Of a stretch of DNA of 64,000 nt, positions 17,599-24,824 are shown piece after piece. Numbering within the stretch: the first letter of the stretch is position 1; every line of letters starts with the position of its first letter. The notes under the pieces are model-generated. The model saw nothing but the letters and a program-made list of their open reading frames with translations, was not told the origin of the DNA and searched no databases. The stretch is from Caldisericia bacterium (GTDB lineage: Bacteria; Caldisericota; Caldisericia; B22-G15): the NCBI GenBank assembly GCA_030018355.1, contig JASEFN010000004.1, positions 88,291-152,290 of the forward strand, written 5' to 3'. Position numbers and translations under genes: made by a program.

Positions 17599-18068
17599 TT
17601 TTTCTCTCCTTTCATAATTTCAATTAATTTCTTAGTTGCATCTATTTGTTGTACATAACCTGTACATCTACAGATATGACTGGAGAGAGCTATCTTTATA
17701 TCTTCTTCTGTTGGATTTGAAACTTTATCTAATAAATTCTTTACAGAAATTATAATTCCAGGTATACAATAACCACATTGAATTGCACCCTCCTCAACAA
17801 AAATTTTCTGAATTATATTTGGATTATCATAATCTCCTATTCCCTTAACAGTTATAACATTTTTTCCATTTATTTTACCTGCAAGATAAGTACAAGAAGG
17901 CACTGGTTCTCCATCAATAAGAACTGTACAAGCACCACATTCTCCTGTTTTACAATTATTTCCTTTAACCTCAGTATGATGGTTTCTTCTTAAAAGTTCA
18001 AAAAGAGTCTCTCCAGGATAAGCATCAAAAGCAACGTCTTCACCATTAAGAATAAATTTCACTAACAT
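17595..18068 (-). CDS. Xanthine dehydrogenase-family [2Fe-2S] subunit
   Basis: Product of 157 aa, the usual size of the small iron-sulfur subunit. The plant-ferredoxin-type cluster motif N-C-x-x-G-E-C-G-A-C with a distal Cys (about residues 39-61) and the second cluster motif C-G-Y-C ... C-R-C-T-G (about residues 100-137) are intact, so both clusters should form. It passes electrons from the Mo subunit to the FAD subunit. It overlaps both neighbours in a tight operon, order PfkB kinase, FAD, Fe-S, Mo. Confidence 0.95.
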   Translation of the reverse strand: MLVKFILNGEDVAFDAYPGETLFELLRRNHHTEVKGNNCKTGECGACTVLIDGEPVPSCTYLAGKINGKNVITVKGIGDYDNPNIIQKIFVEEGAIQCGYCIPGIIISVKNLLDKVSNPTEEDIKIALSSHICRCTGYVQQIDATKKLIEIMKGEKK

Positions 18069-18898
18069 ATTTCCTCCTTTATTTTTTCCAAATTTCTTTT
18101 TGTTAACACTTTTGAAAGATGCATTCTATACTCTTTTGATGCTCTTAAATCATCAAAAAGTGGAACATCTATAAACTCTTTTACATAATTAATATTTTCA
18201 TCATCAAGTTTCTTATTTATTAAATATTCTTCTATTTTCTTAAGGTGAACAGGAAAATTTGGTCTACCACCTAATAAAATATTGGCTTCTTGAATAACTC
18301 CATCACTAATTTTTAATAAAACACCTTCATTTAAAAGAGGTATATCTGCACTAGTTCTTGTAAATCTTATATAAGAAAAGAAATAATTTGAATTAAAATT
18401 TGGAAATTCAATTTCAACAATAATAAATTTTTTATTTTCTTTTTTAAAATCAATAAACTCTTCAAGAGAAATTGTTTTATACGCTCCATAATAAATCTTA
18501 ATTTTTGATTTCAATGTTATAAAAATAGTTAAAATATCAGACCATCCATATCCTCTTGCAATTGTTCCACCAACTGTCATTATGTTTCTTAAAATTGGAG
18601 TTGCTACTTTTGAAATTGAATTTATAAATGAACCTCTTAAAAAATTTTTAAGTTCTCCACATCTTTCAATTGATCCAATTGTTGTGGTTGCACCAATTTT
18701 TATTGATGAATCCTCTATTTTAATATAATTAAGAGGTATTTTTTCTAAGAAAATGAGACATTCAATATCACTCCTATCTCTCCAAACAATGTCAAGTCCT
18801 CCTCCAACAATTTCTCCTTTCAAGTCATATTTTTTAATTAATTCATAAGCCTCTTCTATACTTTCTGGATAAAACCATTCCCTTACATTTTTAAGCAT
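18062..18898 (-). CDS. Xanthine dehydrogenase-family FAD-binding subunit
   Basis: Product of 278 aa with the CO-dehydrogenase/XDH FAD-binding fold: an A-T-T-T-I-G-S-I-like segment (about residue 75), the T-V-G-G-T-I-A-R-G motif near residue 110, and a C-terminal domain (about 180-278). It receives electrons from the [2Fe-2S] clusters and hands them to NAD+ or another acceptor. The SD GGAGG is strong, and its start overlaps the stop of the PfkB kinase by 8 bases. The assignment is supported by both motifs and the neighbours. Confidence 0.92.
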   Translation of the reverse strand: MLKNVREWFYPESIEEAYELIKKYDLKGEIVGGGLDIVWRDRSDIECLIFLEKIPLNYIKIEDSSIKIGATTTIGSIERCGELKNFLRGSFINSISKVATPILRNIMTVGGTIARGYGWSDILTIFITLKSKIKIYYGAYKTISLEEFIDFKKENKKFIIVEIEFPNFNSNYFFSYIRFTRTSADIPLLNEGVLLKISDGVIQEANILLGGRPNFPVHLKKIEEYLINKKLDDENINYVKEFIDVPLFDDLRASKEYRMHLSKVLTKRNLEKIKEEIC

Positions 18899-19832
18899 TA
18901 TATCCTCCTCTCTTTAAATATTTATTTAATAAATCCTTTTTTGGAATATAAATTCCAATTTTTGTTGTTGAAAGGGATGCAACTAAATTCGAAAAGAAGA
19001 GAGACTTTTTAAAATCAAAACCATTTAAGTAAGAAAAAATAAAAGCTGCATTAAAAACATCACCTGCGCCTGTTGTATCTATGCTTCTTACTTTAAAAGA
19101 AGGTTCAAAAATTTCACCATTTTTAAAAATTATCTTTGCACCTCTCTCTCCCATTTTTACAATAAATATCTTTCCTTCACTAATTGCTTTGTTAAAATTC
19201 TCTTTTTTTATTATACTCAATTCATACTCATTTGTGAAAATAAAATGCGAGATATCAAAAATTTTAAAGGCATAATCTTTAAAATATTTTATATCCTTTC
19301 CAATTCTATAGTTTATATCAAAAAATATTTTTATTTTTTCTTTTGTTGAATTAAGAAAATTAAATGTCCTTTCATTTAAATTTTTTTCTGTTAATAATCC
19401 ACCTGAAATATAAATAACCGAAAATTTATCTAAATTAATTAAATCAATTTTATTAAAATCTGTATCAACATAACTTGCATTTTTTAAATTTGCAAATGAT
19501 ATTCTTTCGCCATTTTTATTTAAAACAATAACTATACTCGCTGTATTTTTATTTGAAAATGTTATTAAATCAGTCTTAACACTATTCTCTATTAAATAAT
19601 CAAAAATAATCTTTCCAAATAAATCTCTGCTTAAAGAAGATAAATAATAAGTTTTTATTCCAAGTTTACTTAATGCAACAGAAAAATTAACACCTGTTCC
19701 AGCAGGAACTATTTTTAACTCTTTAACATGGGAGTTTTCATCATATTCAAATTTAAAACTTACCTTTTTAATTTTTATTCTTATATCTATACAATTATCT
19801 CCCAAAACAAGAACATTCTTTTCTTTTTCCAT
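18891..19832 (-). CDS. PfkB-family carbohydrate/nucleoside kinase
   Basis: Product of 313 aa of the ribokinase/PfkB superfamily, which phosphorylates sugars or nucleosides with ATP. The C-terminal signature D-T-T-G-A-G-D-V-F-N (anion hole and catalytic Asp, about residue 250) and the N-terminal G-x-G-V-N-F-S-V-A segment are present. The ORF is open for 73 codons further upstream, but those would overlap the divergent PASTA gene; the SD GAGGAG and typical N-terminus select the ATG at 19832. It is the first gene of the Mo-hydroxylase operon. Candidate substrates are ribose, nucleosides or pseudouridine; the sequence does not decide between them. Confidence 0.85.
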   Translation of the reverse strand: MEKEKNVLVLGDNCIDIRIKIKKVSFKFEYDENSHVKELKIVPAGTGVNFSVALSKLGIKTYYLSSLSRDLFGKIIFDYLIENSVKTDLITFSNKNTASIVIVLNKNGERISFANLKNASYVDTDFNKIDLINLDKFSVIYISGGLLTEKNLNERTFNFLNSTKEKIKIFFDINYRIGKDIKYFKDYAFKIFDISHFIFTNEYELSIIKKENFNKAISEGKIFIVKMGERGAKIIFKNGEIFEPSFKVRSIDTTGAGDVFNAAFIFSYLNGFDFKKSLFFSNLVASLSTTKIGIYIPKKDLLNKYLKRGGYNA

Positions 19833-19848
19833 TTTCTCCTCTATAAAA

Positions 19849-19863
19849 ATTATATGATATAAT
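19849..19863. promoter_or_regulatory. Divergent promoters between the PfkB kinase and the PASTA lipoprotein
   Basis: Plus strand: extended -10 TGATATAAT at 19855-19863, ending 6 bases before the ATG at 19870, so the PASTA gene is probably leaderless. Minus strand: TATAAT at 19849-19854, about 17 bases before the kinase ATG, with the SD between. The two -10 boxes are only 3 bases apart, so the two promoters are likely to compete. Confidence 0.55.
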
Positions 19864-19869
19864 TTAAAC

Positions 19870-20550
19870 ATGAAAAAATTGATATTGATAATAATATCAA
19901 TAGTTATAACTCTTCCTCTTATTTCATGCGCAATTGGAAAAGAAGAACTCGTTTCTGTTCCATCTCTTGTTGGTCTTAAATTAAGAGACGCAGAAAAAAT
20001 TGCTGAAGAAAAAGGATTACTTGTAAAAGTTGTTAAATCTGATTTTGCCAAAGATTATCCAATAGATTATATTATTTCCCAAGATCCTGGACCATATGTA
20101 TTAGTTAAAAAGGGTAGAATTATAAATGTTGTCATAAGTAGTGGACCTCCAAAAGTTCTTGTTCCAGATTTTATTGGAATGAACTTCAAAGATGCTCAGG
20201 AATTGATTTATCAAAATAAGTTACAACTTGGAAACATTGAAGAAATTTCTGTTCCAAATGTTGAGGTTGGAATCATTCTTGATCAATCACCTTCACCAAA
20301 AACATATGTTGAAGAAGGAACAAGAATTGATTTAAAAATTTCAAAAGGAACTTTATACCAAATACCTTCTTTAATTGGTTTATCAATTGAAGAAGCAAAG
20401 AGTGTAATTGTAACAAGTGGATTTAGTGTTGGAAAAATAATAAAAAAGAGTAATCCTGCATATCCATCAAATGTAATTTGGGATCAAGATCCCGCACCAT
20501 TAACTTATGGTAGTAAAGATACAATTATTGATCTATATGTTAATCCATGA
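19870..20550 (+). CDS. PASTA-repeat lipoprotein without kinase domain
   Basis: Product of 226 aa. A signal peptide ends in a lipobox L-I-S-C (Cys about 17). Three PASTA repeats follow (about residues 27-92, 93-160, 161-226), each with the typical V-P-x-L-x-G-x-x-x-x-x-A core and a D-x-x-P segment. PASTA domains bind muropeptides or beta-lactams and usually sit outside Ser/Thr kinases or PBP2x; here they stand alone on a lipid anchor. It overlaps rpe by 4 bases. In many bacteria a PASTA kinase gene lies near rpe and rsgA, so this may be the remnant of, or a substitute for, that arrangement (inference). Confidence 0.85.
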   Translation: MKKLILIIISIVITLPLISCAIGKEELVSVPSLVGLKLRDAEKIAEEKGLLVKVVKSDFAKDYPIDYIISQDPGPYVLVKKGRIINVVISSGPPKVLVPDFIGMNFKDAQELIYQNKLQLGNIEEISVPNVEVGIILDQSPSPKTYVEEGTRIDLKISKGTLYQIPSLIGLSIEEAKSVIVTSGFSVGKIIKKSNPAYPSNVIWDQDPAPLTYGSKDTIIDLYVNP

Positions 20551-21185
20551 AAATTGCTCCTTCTATTCTTGCAGCAAATTTTAAAAACCTTGAAGAAGAG
20601 ATAAAATTAATTGAAGAATTTGGAGATATTGTACATCTTGATATAATGGATGGACATTTTGTTCCAAACATATCTTTTGGTTTTCCAATTGTAAAAACAG
20701 TAAGAGAATTAACAAAATTACCTCTTGATGCTCATCTTATGATTGAAAAACCAGAAAATTATATTGATAAATTCATAGAATTTGGAGTAAATATGATTTC
20801 TGTTCATATAGAAAATAATTATCATATAAATAGAATAATAAATAATATTAAAAATAAAGGAGTTCTTGCAGGGGTTGCAATAAATCCAGGGACTTCAATC
20901 TTTTCTCTTGATTCAATTTTAAAAGATATTGATTTTTTATTAATTATGACTGTTAATCCTGGATTTTCTGGACAAAAATTTATTGAAAGTTCTATTGAAA
21001 AAATTAAAAAAATTGTTAACATAAAAAATGAAATGGGCTTAAGTTTCCAAATAGAAGTTGATGGTGGATTAAATTATGAGATTGCTTTAAAATTAAAAGA
21101 GATAGGCGTTGATATTGTAGTTTTTGGAGATTATTTTTTTAAAAATAAAAAGGAAAATTTATATATTTTAAGGAATTTGATATGA
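20547..21185 (+). CDS. rpe: Ribulose-phosphate 3-epimerase
   Basis: Product of 212 aa, a TIM barrel that interconverts ribulose-5-phosphate and xylulose-5-phosphate. Signature segments: A-P-S-I-L-A-A-N-F at the start, H-L-D-I-M-D-G-H-F-V-P-N (metal and catalytic residues, about 31-42), V-N-P-G-F-S-G-Q and V-D-G-G. The length and motifs are complete. The ATG overlaps the stop codon of the PASTA gene, and the antitoxin gene overlaps its own stop. With the ribokinase downstream it can move ribose from nucleosides into the pentose-phosphate pathway. Confidence 0.96.
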   Translation: MKIAPSILAANFKNLEEEIKLIEEFGDIVHLDIMDGHFVPNISFGFPIVKTVRELTKLPLDAHLMIEKPENYIDKFIEFGVNMISVHIENNYHINRIINNIKNKGVLAGVAINPGTSIFSLDSILKDIDFLLIMTVNPGFSGQKFIESSIEKIKKIVNIKNEMGLSFQIEVDGGLNYEIALKLKEIGVDIVVFGDYFFKNKKENLYILRNLI

Positions 21186-21448
21186 AAAACGAAAAATTAA
21201 TTATTGATCTGCCAAAAGAGTTGGCAGATGCAATCGAAAAGAAAGCAAAAAGAGAGAAAAAGAAAAAAGAAGATCTTATAAAAGAATTAATAGCATTTTA
21301 CCTTGCACTTGAAGATAGGAAAACAAGAATAAAAAAAGAAATGATAAAAGGATACAAAGAATCTTCTGAAACAAGTTTATTTTTTTCAAGAGAGTTTTTT
21401 GAGATAGAGCAAGAGTTATTTAGAGATATACTTAAACATATTAAATAA
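21182..21448 (+). CDS. Ribbon-helix-helix antitoxin of a MazEF-type pair
   Basis: Product of 88 aa. The N-terminal L-I-I-D-L-P-K-E-L-A-D-A-I-E segment and following helix fit a ribbon-helix-helix DNA-binding domain (residues 1-45), as in the EndoAI/PemI-like antitoxins. The acidic C-terminal tail (E-F-F-E-I-E-Q-E-L) would wrap the toxin. Its ATG overlaps the rpe stop and its stop overlaps the toxin start (TAATG), the usual tight antitoxin-toxin coupling. Autoregulation is expected from the family, although no separate promoter is visible because it sits inside the rpe operon. Confidence 0.8.
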   Translation: MKNEKLIIDLPKELADAIEKKAKREKKKKEDLIKELIAFYLALEDRKTRIKKEMIKGYKESSETSLFFSREFFEIEQELFRDILKHIK

Positions 21449-21807
21449 TGAAAAGAGAGCAAATAAGAAGAGGAGAGATCTATCTTGTTGATCTCTCATC
21501 TTCTACTGGCTCAGAACAAAGTGGTTTGAGACCAGTTTTAATAATTCAAAATGATATTGGAAATAAATATTCTCCAACGGTTATTGTAGCAGCAATTACA
21601 TCTAAAGAAATTGAAGAAGCATATCCAATTGTGATAAAAGTTAATGAAAAAGAAGGTGGACTAGATAAACCAAGTTATATTCTTTTAAATCAAATAAGAA
21701 CAATTGATAAAAAAAGATTAAGAAAAAGATTGGGAAAACTAAAAAAAGAGACAATGGAGAAGGTTGATATTGCACTAAAAATTTCGTTAGGGTTGATAAA
21801 AATTTAA
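21448..21807 (+). CDS. MazF/PemK-family mRNA interferase toxin
   Basis: Product of 119 aa with the MazF/PemK barrel: R-R-G-E-I-Y-L-V-D-L at the N-terminus, the conserved G-S-E-Q-S-G-L-R-P-V-L-I-I-Q-N loop (catalytic Arg about residue 28), A-A-I-T-S (catalytic Thr) and the L-N-Q-I-R-T-I-D-K strand. The family cuts single-stranded RNA at short motifs when freed from the antitoxin. Length and key residues are intact, so it should be active. It follows the antitoxin with one shared base. Confidence 0.93.
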   Translation: MKREQIRRGEIYLVDLSSSTGSEQSGLRPVLIIQNDIGNKYSPTVIVAAITSKEIEEAYPIVIKVNEKEGGLDKPSYILLNQIRTIDKKRLRKRLGKLKKETMEKVDIALKISLGLIKI

Positions 21808-21837
21808 TTTCATGATATTTATTAATATATAATTTTT

Positions 21838-22755
21838 ATGATTTATGTTTTTGGAAGTATTAATTTTGATTTGACTATTTTTGTAGATAGATTTCCTGAA
21901 ATTGGAGAAACAATAAAAGGTGATTCAATTTTTCTAACTTTAGGGGGAAAGGGTGCAAACCAAGCAATTTCAGTTAAAAAATTAAATGGAGATGTTTTAT
22001 TTATTGGAAAATTGGGCGATGACTATTTTGGAAAATATTTACTAAACACATTAAACTTTTTTGGATTAAAATATGAAATAAAAATTGAAAAAGGAGTAAA
22101 TTCTGGAATCGCAATTATAAATGTTGATAAAAATGGAAAAAATAAAATTGTAATTTATGAAGGAGCAAATGGAAAGGTGGGAGATGATGAGTTAATTTTA
22201 CTTAAAGATAAAATAAAAAAAGATGATATTTTACTTCTTCAAGGTGAAATTCCTATAAAAACAATACATATGAGTGCAAAAATTGCAAAAGAAAATGGAA
22301 CAATAGTAATTTTTGATCCTGCTCCTGCAAAGAAAGATTTTCTAGAAATAATTCCATATGTTGATTATTTAACTCCAAATGAGAGTGAGCTTGAGATTTT
22401 AACTGAAAACATTAACAATTTTGAAGATAAAATTGAATTTTTATTGAGCAAAGGGGTAAATTCAATAATTGCAAAACTTGGAGAAAGGGGTTGTTATTAC
22501 AAAGATAAAAGTGGATTAGAATATAAAGTTCCTGCATATAAAGTCAATGCAATTGATACAACTGCAGCAGGAGATATTTTTAATGGTGCATTTGCAGTAG
22601 CAATTCAAAAAAATTGTGATATTTTTTACTCCTTAAAATTTGCAAATGCAGCAGCAGCAATTTCTGTTACAAGAAAAGGGGCAAGTGTATCTTGTCCTGA
22701 ATATAATGAAGTAATTAAGTTTATGGAGGAGTATGATGAGAAAAGTAATAATTGA
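21838..22755 (+). CDS. rbsK: Ribokinase
   Basis: Product of 305 aa of the PfkB superfamily. The N-terminal G-S-I-N-F-D, the G-G-K-G-A-N-Q-A segment (about residue 40) and D-T-T-A-A-G-D-I-F-N-G-A (Asp base about residue 245) are the ribokinase pattern; the usual G-A-G-D is A-A-G-D, as in many ribokinases. It makes ribose-5-phosphate from ribose released by the nucleoside hydrolases next door. TATAAT at 21828-21833 ends 4 bases before the ATG and there is no SD, so translation may be leaderless. The next gene starts inside its 3' end. Confidence 0.93.
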   Translation: MIYVFGSINFDLTIFVDRFPEIGETIKGDSIFLTLGGKGANQAISVKKLNGDVLFIGKLGDDYFGKYLLNTLNFFGLKYEIKIEKGVNSGIAIINVDKNGKNKIVIYEGANGKVGDDELILLKDKIKKDDILLLQGEIPIKTIHMSAKIAKENGTIVIFDPAPAKKDFLEIIPYVDYLTPNESELEILTENINNFEDKIEFLLSKGVNSIIAKLGERGCYYKDKSGLEYKVPAYKVNAIDTTAAGDIFNGAFAVAIQKNCDIFYSLKFANAAAAISVTRKGASVSCPEYNEVIKFMEEYDEKSNN

Positions 22756-23653
22756 TACTGATGCTGGAATTGATGATGCTATAGCAATTATGATTGCTTT
22801 ATCTTTTGAAGAAAATTTAGTGATAAAAGGAATCACAACTGTTTCTGGGAATACATATGTTGATCAAGTAACAAAAAATGTTTTAAGAATTCTTGACTAT
22901 TTTGGAAGAGACAATATTAAAGTTTATAAAGGAGCAAGCAAACCACTTTTGCACAAATTTGAAAGAGGTGCAAAAGTTCATGGAAATGATGGTCTTGGTG
23001 ATATTGATCTTGAGTATTCTTTAAGAAAAGAGGAAGAAATTTCAGCACCTTATGCTATTTATAAAATTGCAAAAGAAGAAGGTAAAATTGATTTAATTAC
23101 TCTAGGTCCACTAACAAATCTTTCTATTGCATTAAATCTTTATCCAGATTTAAAAAATTATATAAATTGCATTTACTCAATGGGTGGTGCAATTGAAAGA
23201 GGAAATATAACTCGCTTTGCTGAATTCAATTTCTATTTTGATCCAGAAGCAGTTCAAAGTGTAATTGAATCAAAAGTTAAGATGACAATTGTTCCATGGG
23301 ATCCTATAATTAAAAATGTCTTTTTCGAAGAAGAACTCAAAAGAGTTATTGATGAAAAAAGTTATGCTGGTAAATTATTTTTTCAATTAATAAATTATCC
23401 AATTTCTTATTTTGAAAGACATATAGGCATAAGAGGTGTATCTCTTCCAGATCCAATTTCAATCTCTTGTTACATTGATGAGAGTGTTATTAAACAAAAA
23501 AGAAAAACAAACCTCCAAATGGAACTTAATAATACTGCTTTAAGAGGGGCATCAATTCTTTTAGAAGGAGAAGATTTAGAAGTTGTTTTGGATTTTGACA
23601 GAGAAAAATTCTTAAAGATTTTGGGGAAGATTAATTCTTTAAAAAGGAGGTGA
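22736..23653 (+). CDS. Inosine/uridine-preferring nucleoside hydrolase (first copy)
   Basis: Product of 305 aa. The calcium-binding D-T-D-A-G-I-D-D motif (about residues 6-13) defines the nucleoside hydrolase family, which cleaves nucleosides to base plus ribose. Conserved downstream elements are L-G-P-L-T-N, S-M-G-G-A, and E-F-N-F-Y-F-D-P-E-A. Two adjacent ATGs exist; the second fits the SD GGAGG spacing better. It overlaps ribokinase by 20 bases, so hydrolysis and ribose phosphorylation are coupled. It ends in a sequence AAAAGGAGGTGA that is both an SD-like motif and the stop codon. Confidence 0.93.
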   Translation: MRKVIIDTDAGIDDAIAIMIALSFEENLVIKGITTVSGNTYVDQVTKNVLRILDYFGRDNIKVYKGASKPLLHKFERGAKVHGNDGLGDIDLEYSLRKEEEISAPYAIYKIAKEEGKIDLITLGPLTNLSIALNLYPDLKNYINCIYSMGGAIERGNITRFAEFNFYFDPEAVQSVIESKVKMTIVPWDPIIKNVFFEEELKRVIDEKSYAGKLFFQLINYPISYFERHIGIRGVSLPDPISISCYIDESVIKQKRKTNLQMELNNTALRGASILLEGEDLEVVLDFDREKFLKILGKINSLKRR

Positions 23654-23703
23654 GAGACTTTAAAAAATTTATGTTTTTTAAAAACAATTTTTAGGAGGTA
23701 GTT

Positions 23704-24768
23704 ATGAAAAAATTAATAGCGATTATTTTAGTTAGTGCTTTAATTTTCAGTGTCATTACACTATCTGGTTGTAAGAAAAAAGAGGAAAAACCACCAGAGA
23801 AAAAATTAAAAGTTGTTCTTTACATTAACGGAACTCTTGGAGATAAATCATTCTTTGATTCTGCAAATAGAGGAATTGAGATGGCAATTAAAGAACTTGG
23901 AATTGAAGGTAAAACAATTGAGGGTGGATATGATCCAGCAAGATGGGAACCAGATATTGAACAACTTTGTCAGGGTGATTGGGATATAATAATTGCTGGA
24001 ACTTGGCAACTTCAAGAGATTCTTGAAAAATTGGCACCAAAATATCCAAATAAAAGATTTTTCACTTATGATACATCAGTTGATTATTCAAAAGGAAATC
24101 TTGGTAATGTTTATTCAATACTTTATAAACAAAATGAAGCATCATTTTTAGTTGGTGCTCTTGCTGCTCTTATTACAACATCAAATATGCCACTTGCAAA
24201 TCCTCAAAAAATAATTGGATTTTTAGGTGGAATGGATATTCCAGTTATAAATGATTTTAAAGTTGGATACATTCAAGGCGCAAAATATATTGATCCTGAA
24301 ATCCAAGTTCTTGTTTCATATGCTGGTTCATTTTCAGATCCAGCAAAAGGAAAGGAGTTAGTGCTTGCACAATACAATCAAGGTGCAGATATTGCATTTA
24401 ATGTTGCAGGTGAAACTGGTTTAGGTCTTCTTGATGCTGCAAAAGAGATGAAAAAATACGCTATTGGCGTTGATTCAGATCAATATCTTATGATTAAAGA
24501 TAGTGATCCAGAGAAAGCATCATATATTGTAACTTCAATGATGAAAAATGTTGATTTATCAATTTATAGAGGAATAAAATTACACCTTGAAGGAAAATGT
24601 CCATATGGTCAAGCAGAAGCACTTGGTCTTAAAGAAGGTGGAGTTGGTGTTGCTGATAATGAAAATTATAGAAAACTTGTTCCAGAAGAGTTTAGAAATA
24701 AAATAAAAGAACTTGAACAGAAAATAATTAAAGGTGAAATCGTTGTAGATACAGCATTTGGAAAGTAA
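23704..24768 (+). CDS. BMP-family nucleoside-binding lipoprotein of ABC importer 1
   Basis: Product of 354 aa with a lipoprotein signal peptide ending L-S-G-C (Cys about 23), followed by a two-lobe periplasmic-binding fold of the Bmp/TmpC/PnrA family, whose characterised members bind purine nucleosides. Typical features are G-D-K-S-F-F-D-S-A near the N-terminus, I-G-F-L-G-G-M-D and G-V-D-S-D-Q. It has a strong SD. A stem-loop separates it from the ATPase gene, and nucleoside hydrolases lie on both sides of the transporter, supporting a nucleoside ligand. Confidence 0.92.
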   Translation: MKKLIAIILVSALIFSVITLSGCKKKEEKPPEKKLKVVLYINGTLGDKSFFDSANRGIEMAIKELGIEGKTIEGGYDPARWEPDIEQLCQGDWDIIIAGTWQLQEILEKLAPKYPNKRFFTYDTSVDYSKGNLGNVYSILYKQNEASFLVGALAALITTSNMPLANPQKIIGFLGGMDIPVINDFKVGYIQGAKYIDPEIQVLVSYAGSFSDPAKGKELVLAQYNQGADIAFNVAGETGLGLLDAAKEMKKYAIGVDSDQYLMIKDSDPEKASYIVTSMMKNVDLSIYRGIKLHLEGKCPYGQAEALGLKEGGVGVADNENYRKLVPEEFRNKIKELEQKIIKGEIVVDTAFGK

Positions 24769-24774
24769 AAAATT

Positions 24775-24815
24775 AAATTTAAGGGGAGGCAAATATGCCT
24801 CCCCTTCTTAAATTT
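24775..24815 (+). terminator. Stem-loop between binding-protein and ATPase genes (attenuator or stabiliser)
   Basis: GGGGAGGC (24783-24790) pairs with GCCTCCCC (24797-24804), extended by AA/TT and then, beyond a CTT bulge, by AAATTT/AAATTT (24775-24780 and 24810-24815). There is no long T run, so it more likely caps and stabilises the binding-protein mRNA or only partly terminates, giving more binding protein than permease. An analogous hairpin lies at the same place in the second importer operon (47425-47460). Confidence 0.6.
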
Positions 24816-24824
24816 GGAGGTTAA

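Noticed and set aside
15235..18898. Interpretation of the Mo-hydroxylase as aerobic CO dehydrogenase
   Set aside because: The active-site loop specific to CoxL (with its Cys) was not seen; motifs and neighbours fit a purine-type hydroxylase.
19833..20051. N-terminal 73-residue extension of the PfkB kinase
   Set aside because: It overlaps the PASTA gene in antisense, has no kinase homology, and the SD selects the ATG at 19832.
23654..23703. Purine riboswitch upstream of the importer genes
   Set aside because: Only ~50 bases are available and no three-way junction with conserved loops is visible; the importer 2 leader is likewise too short.
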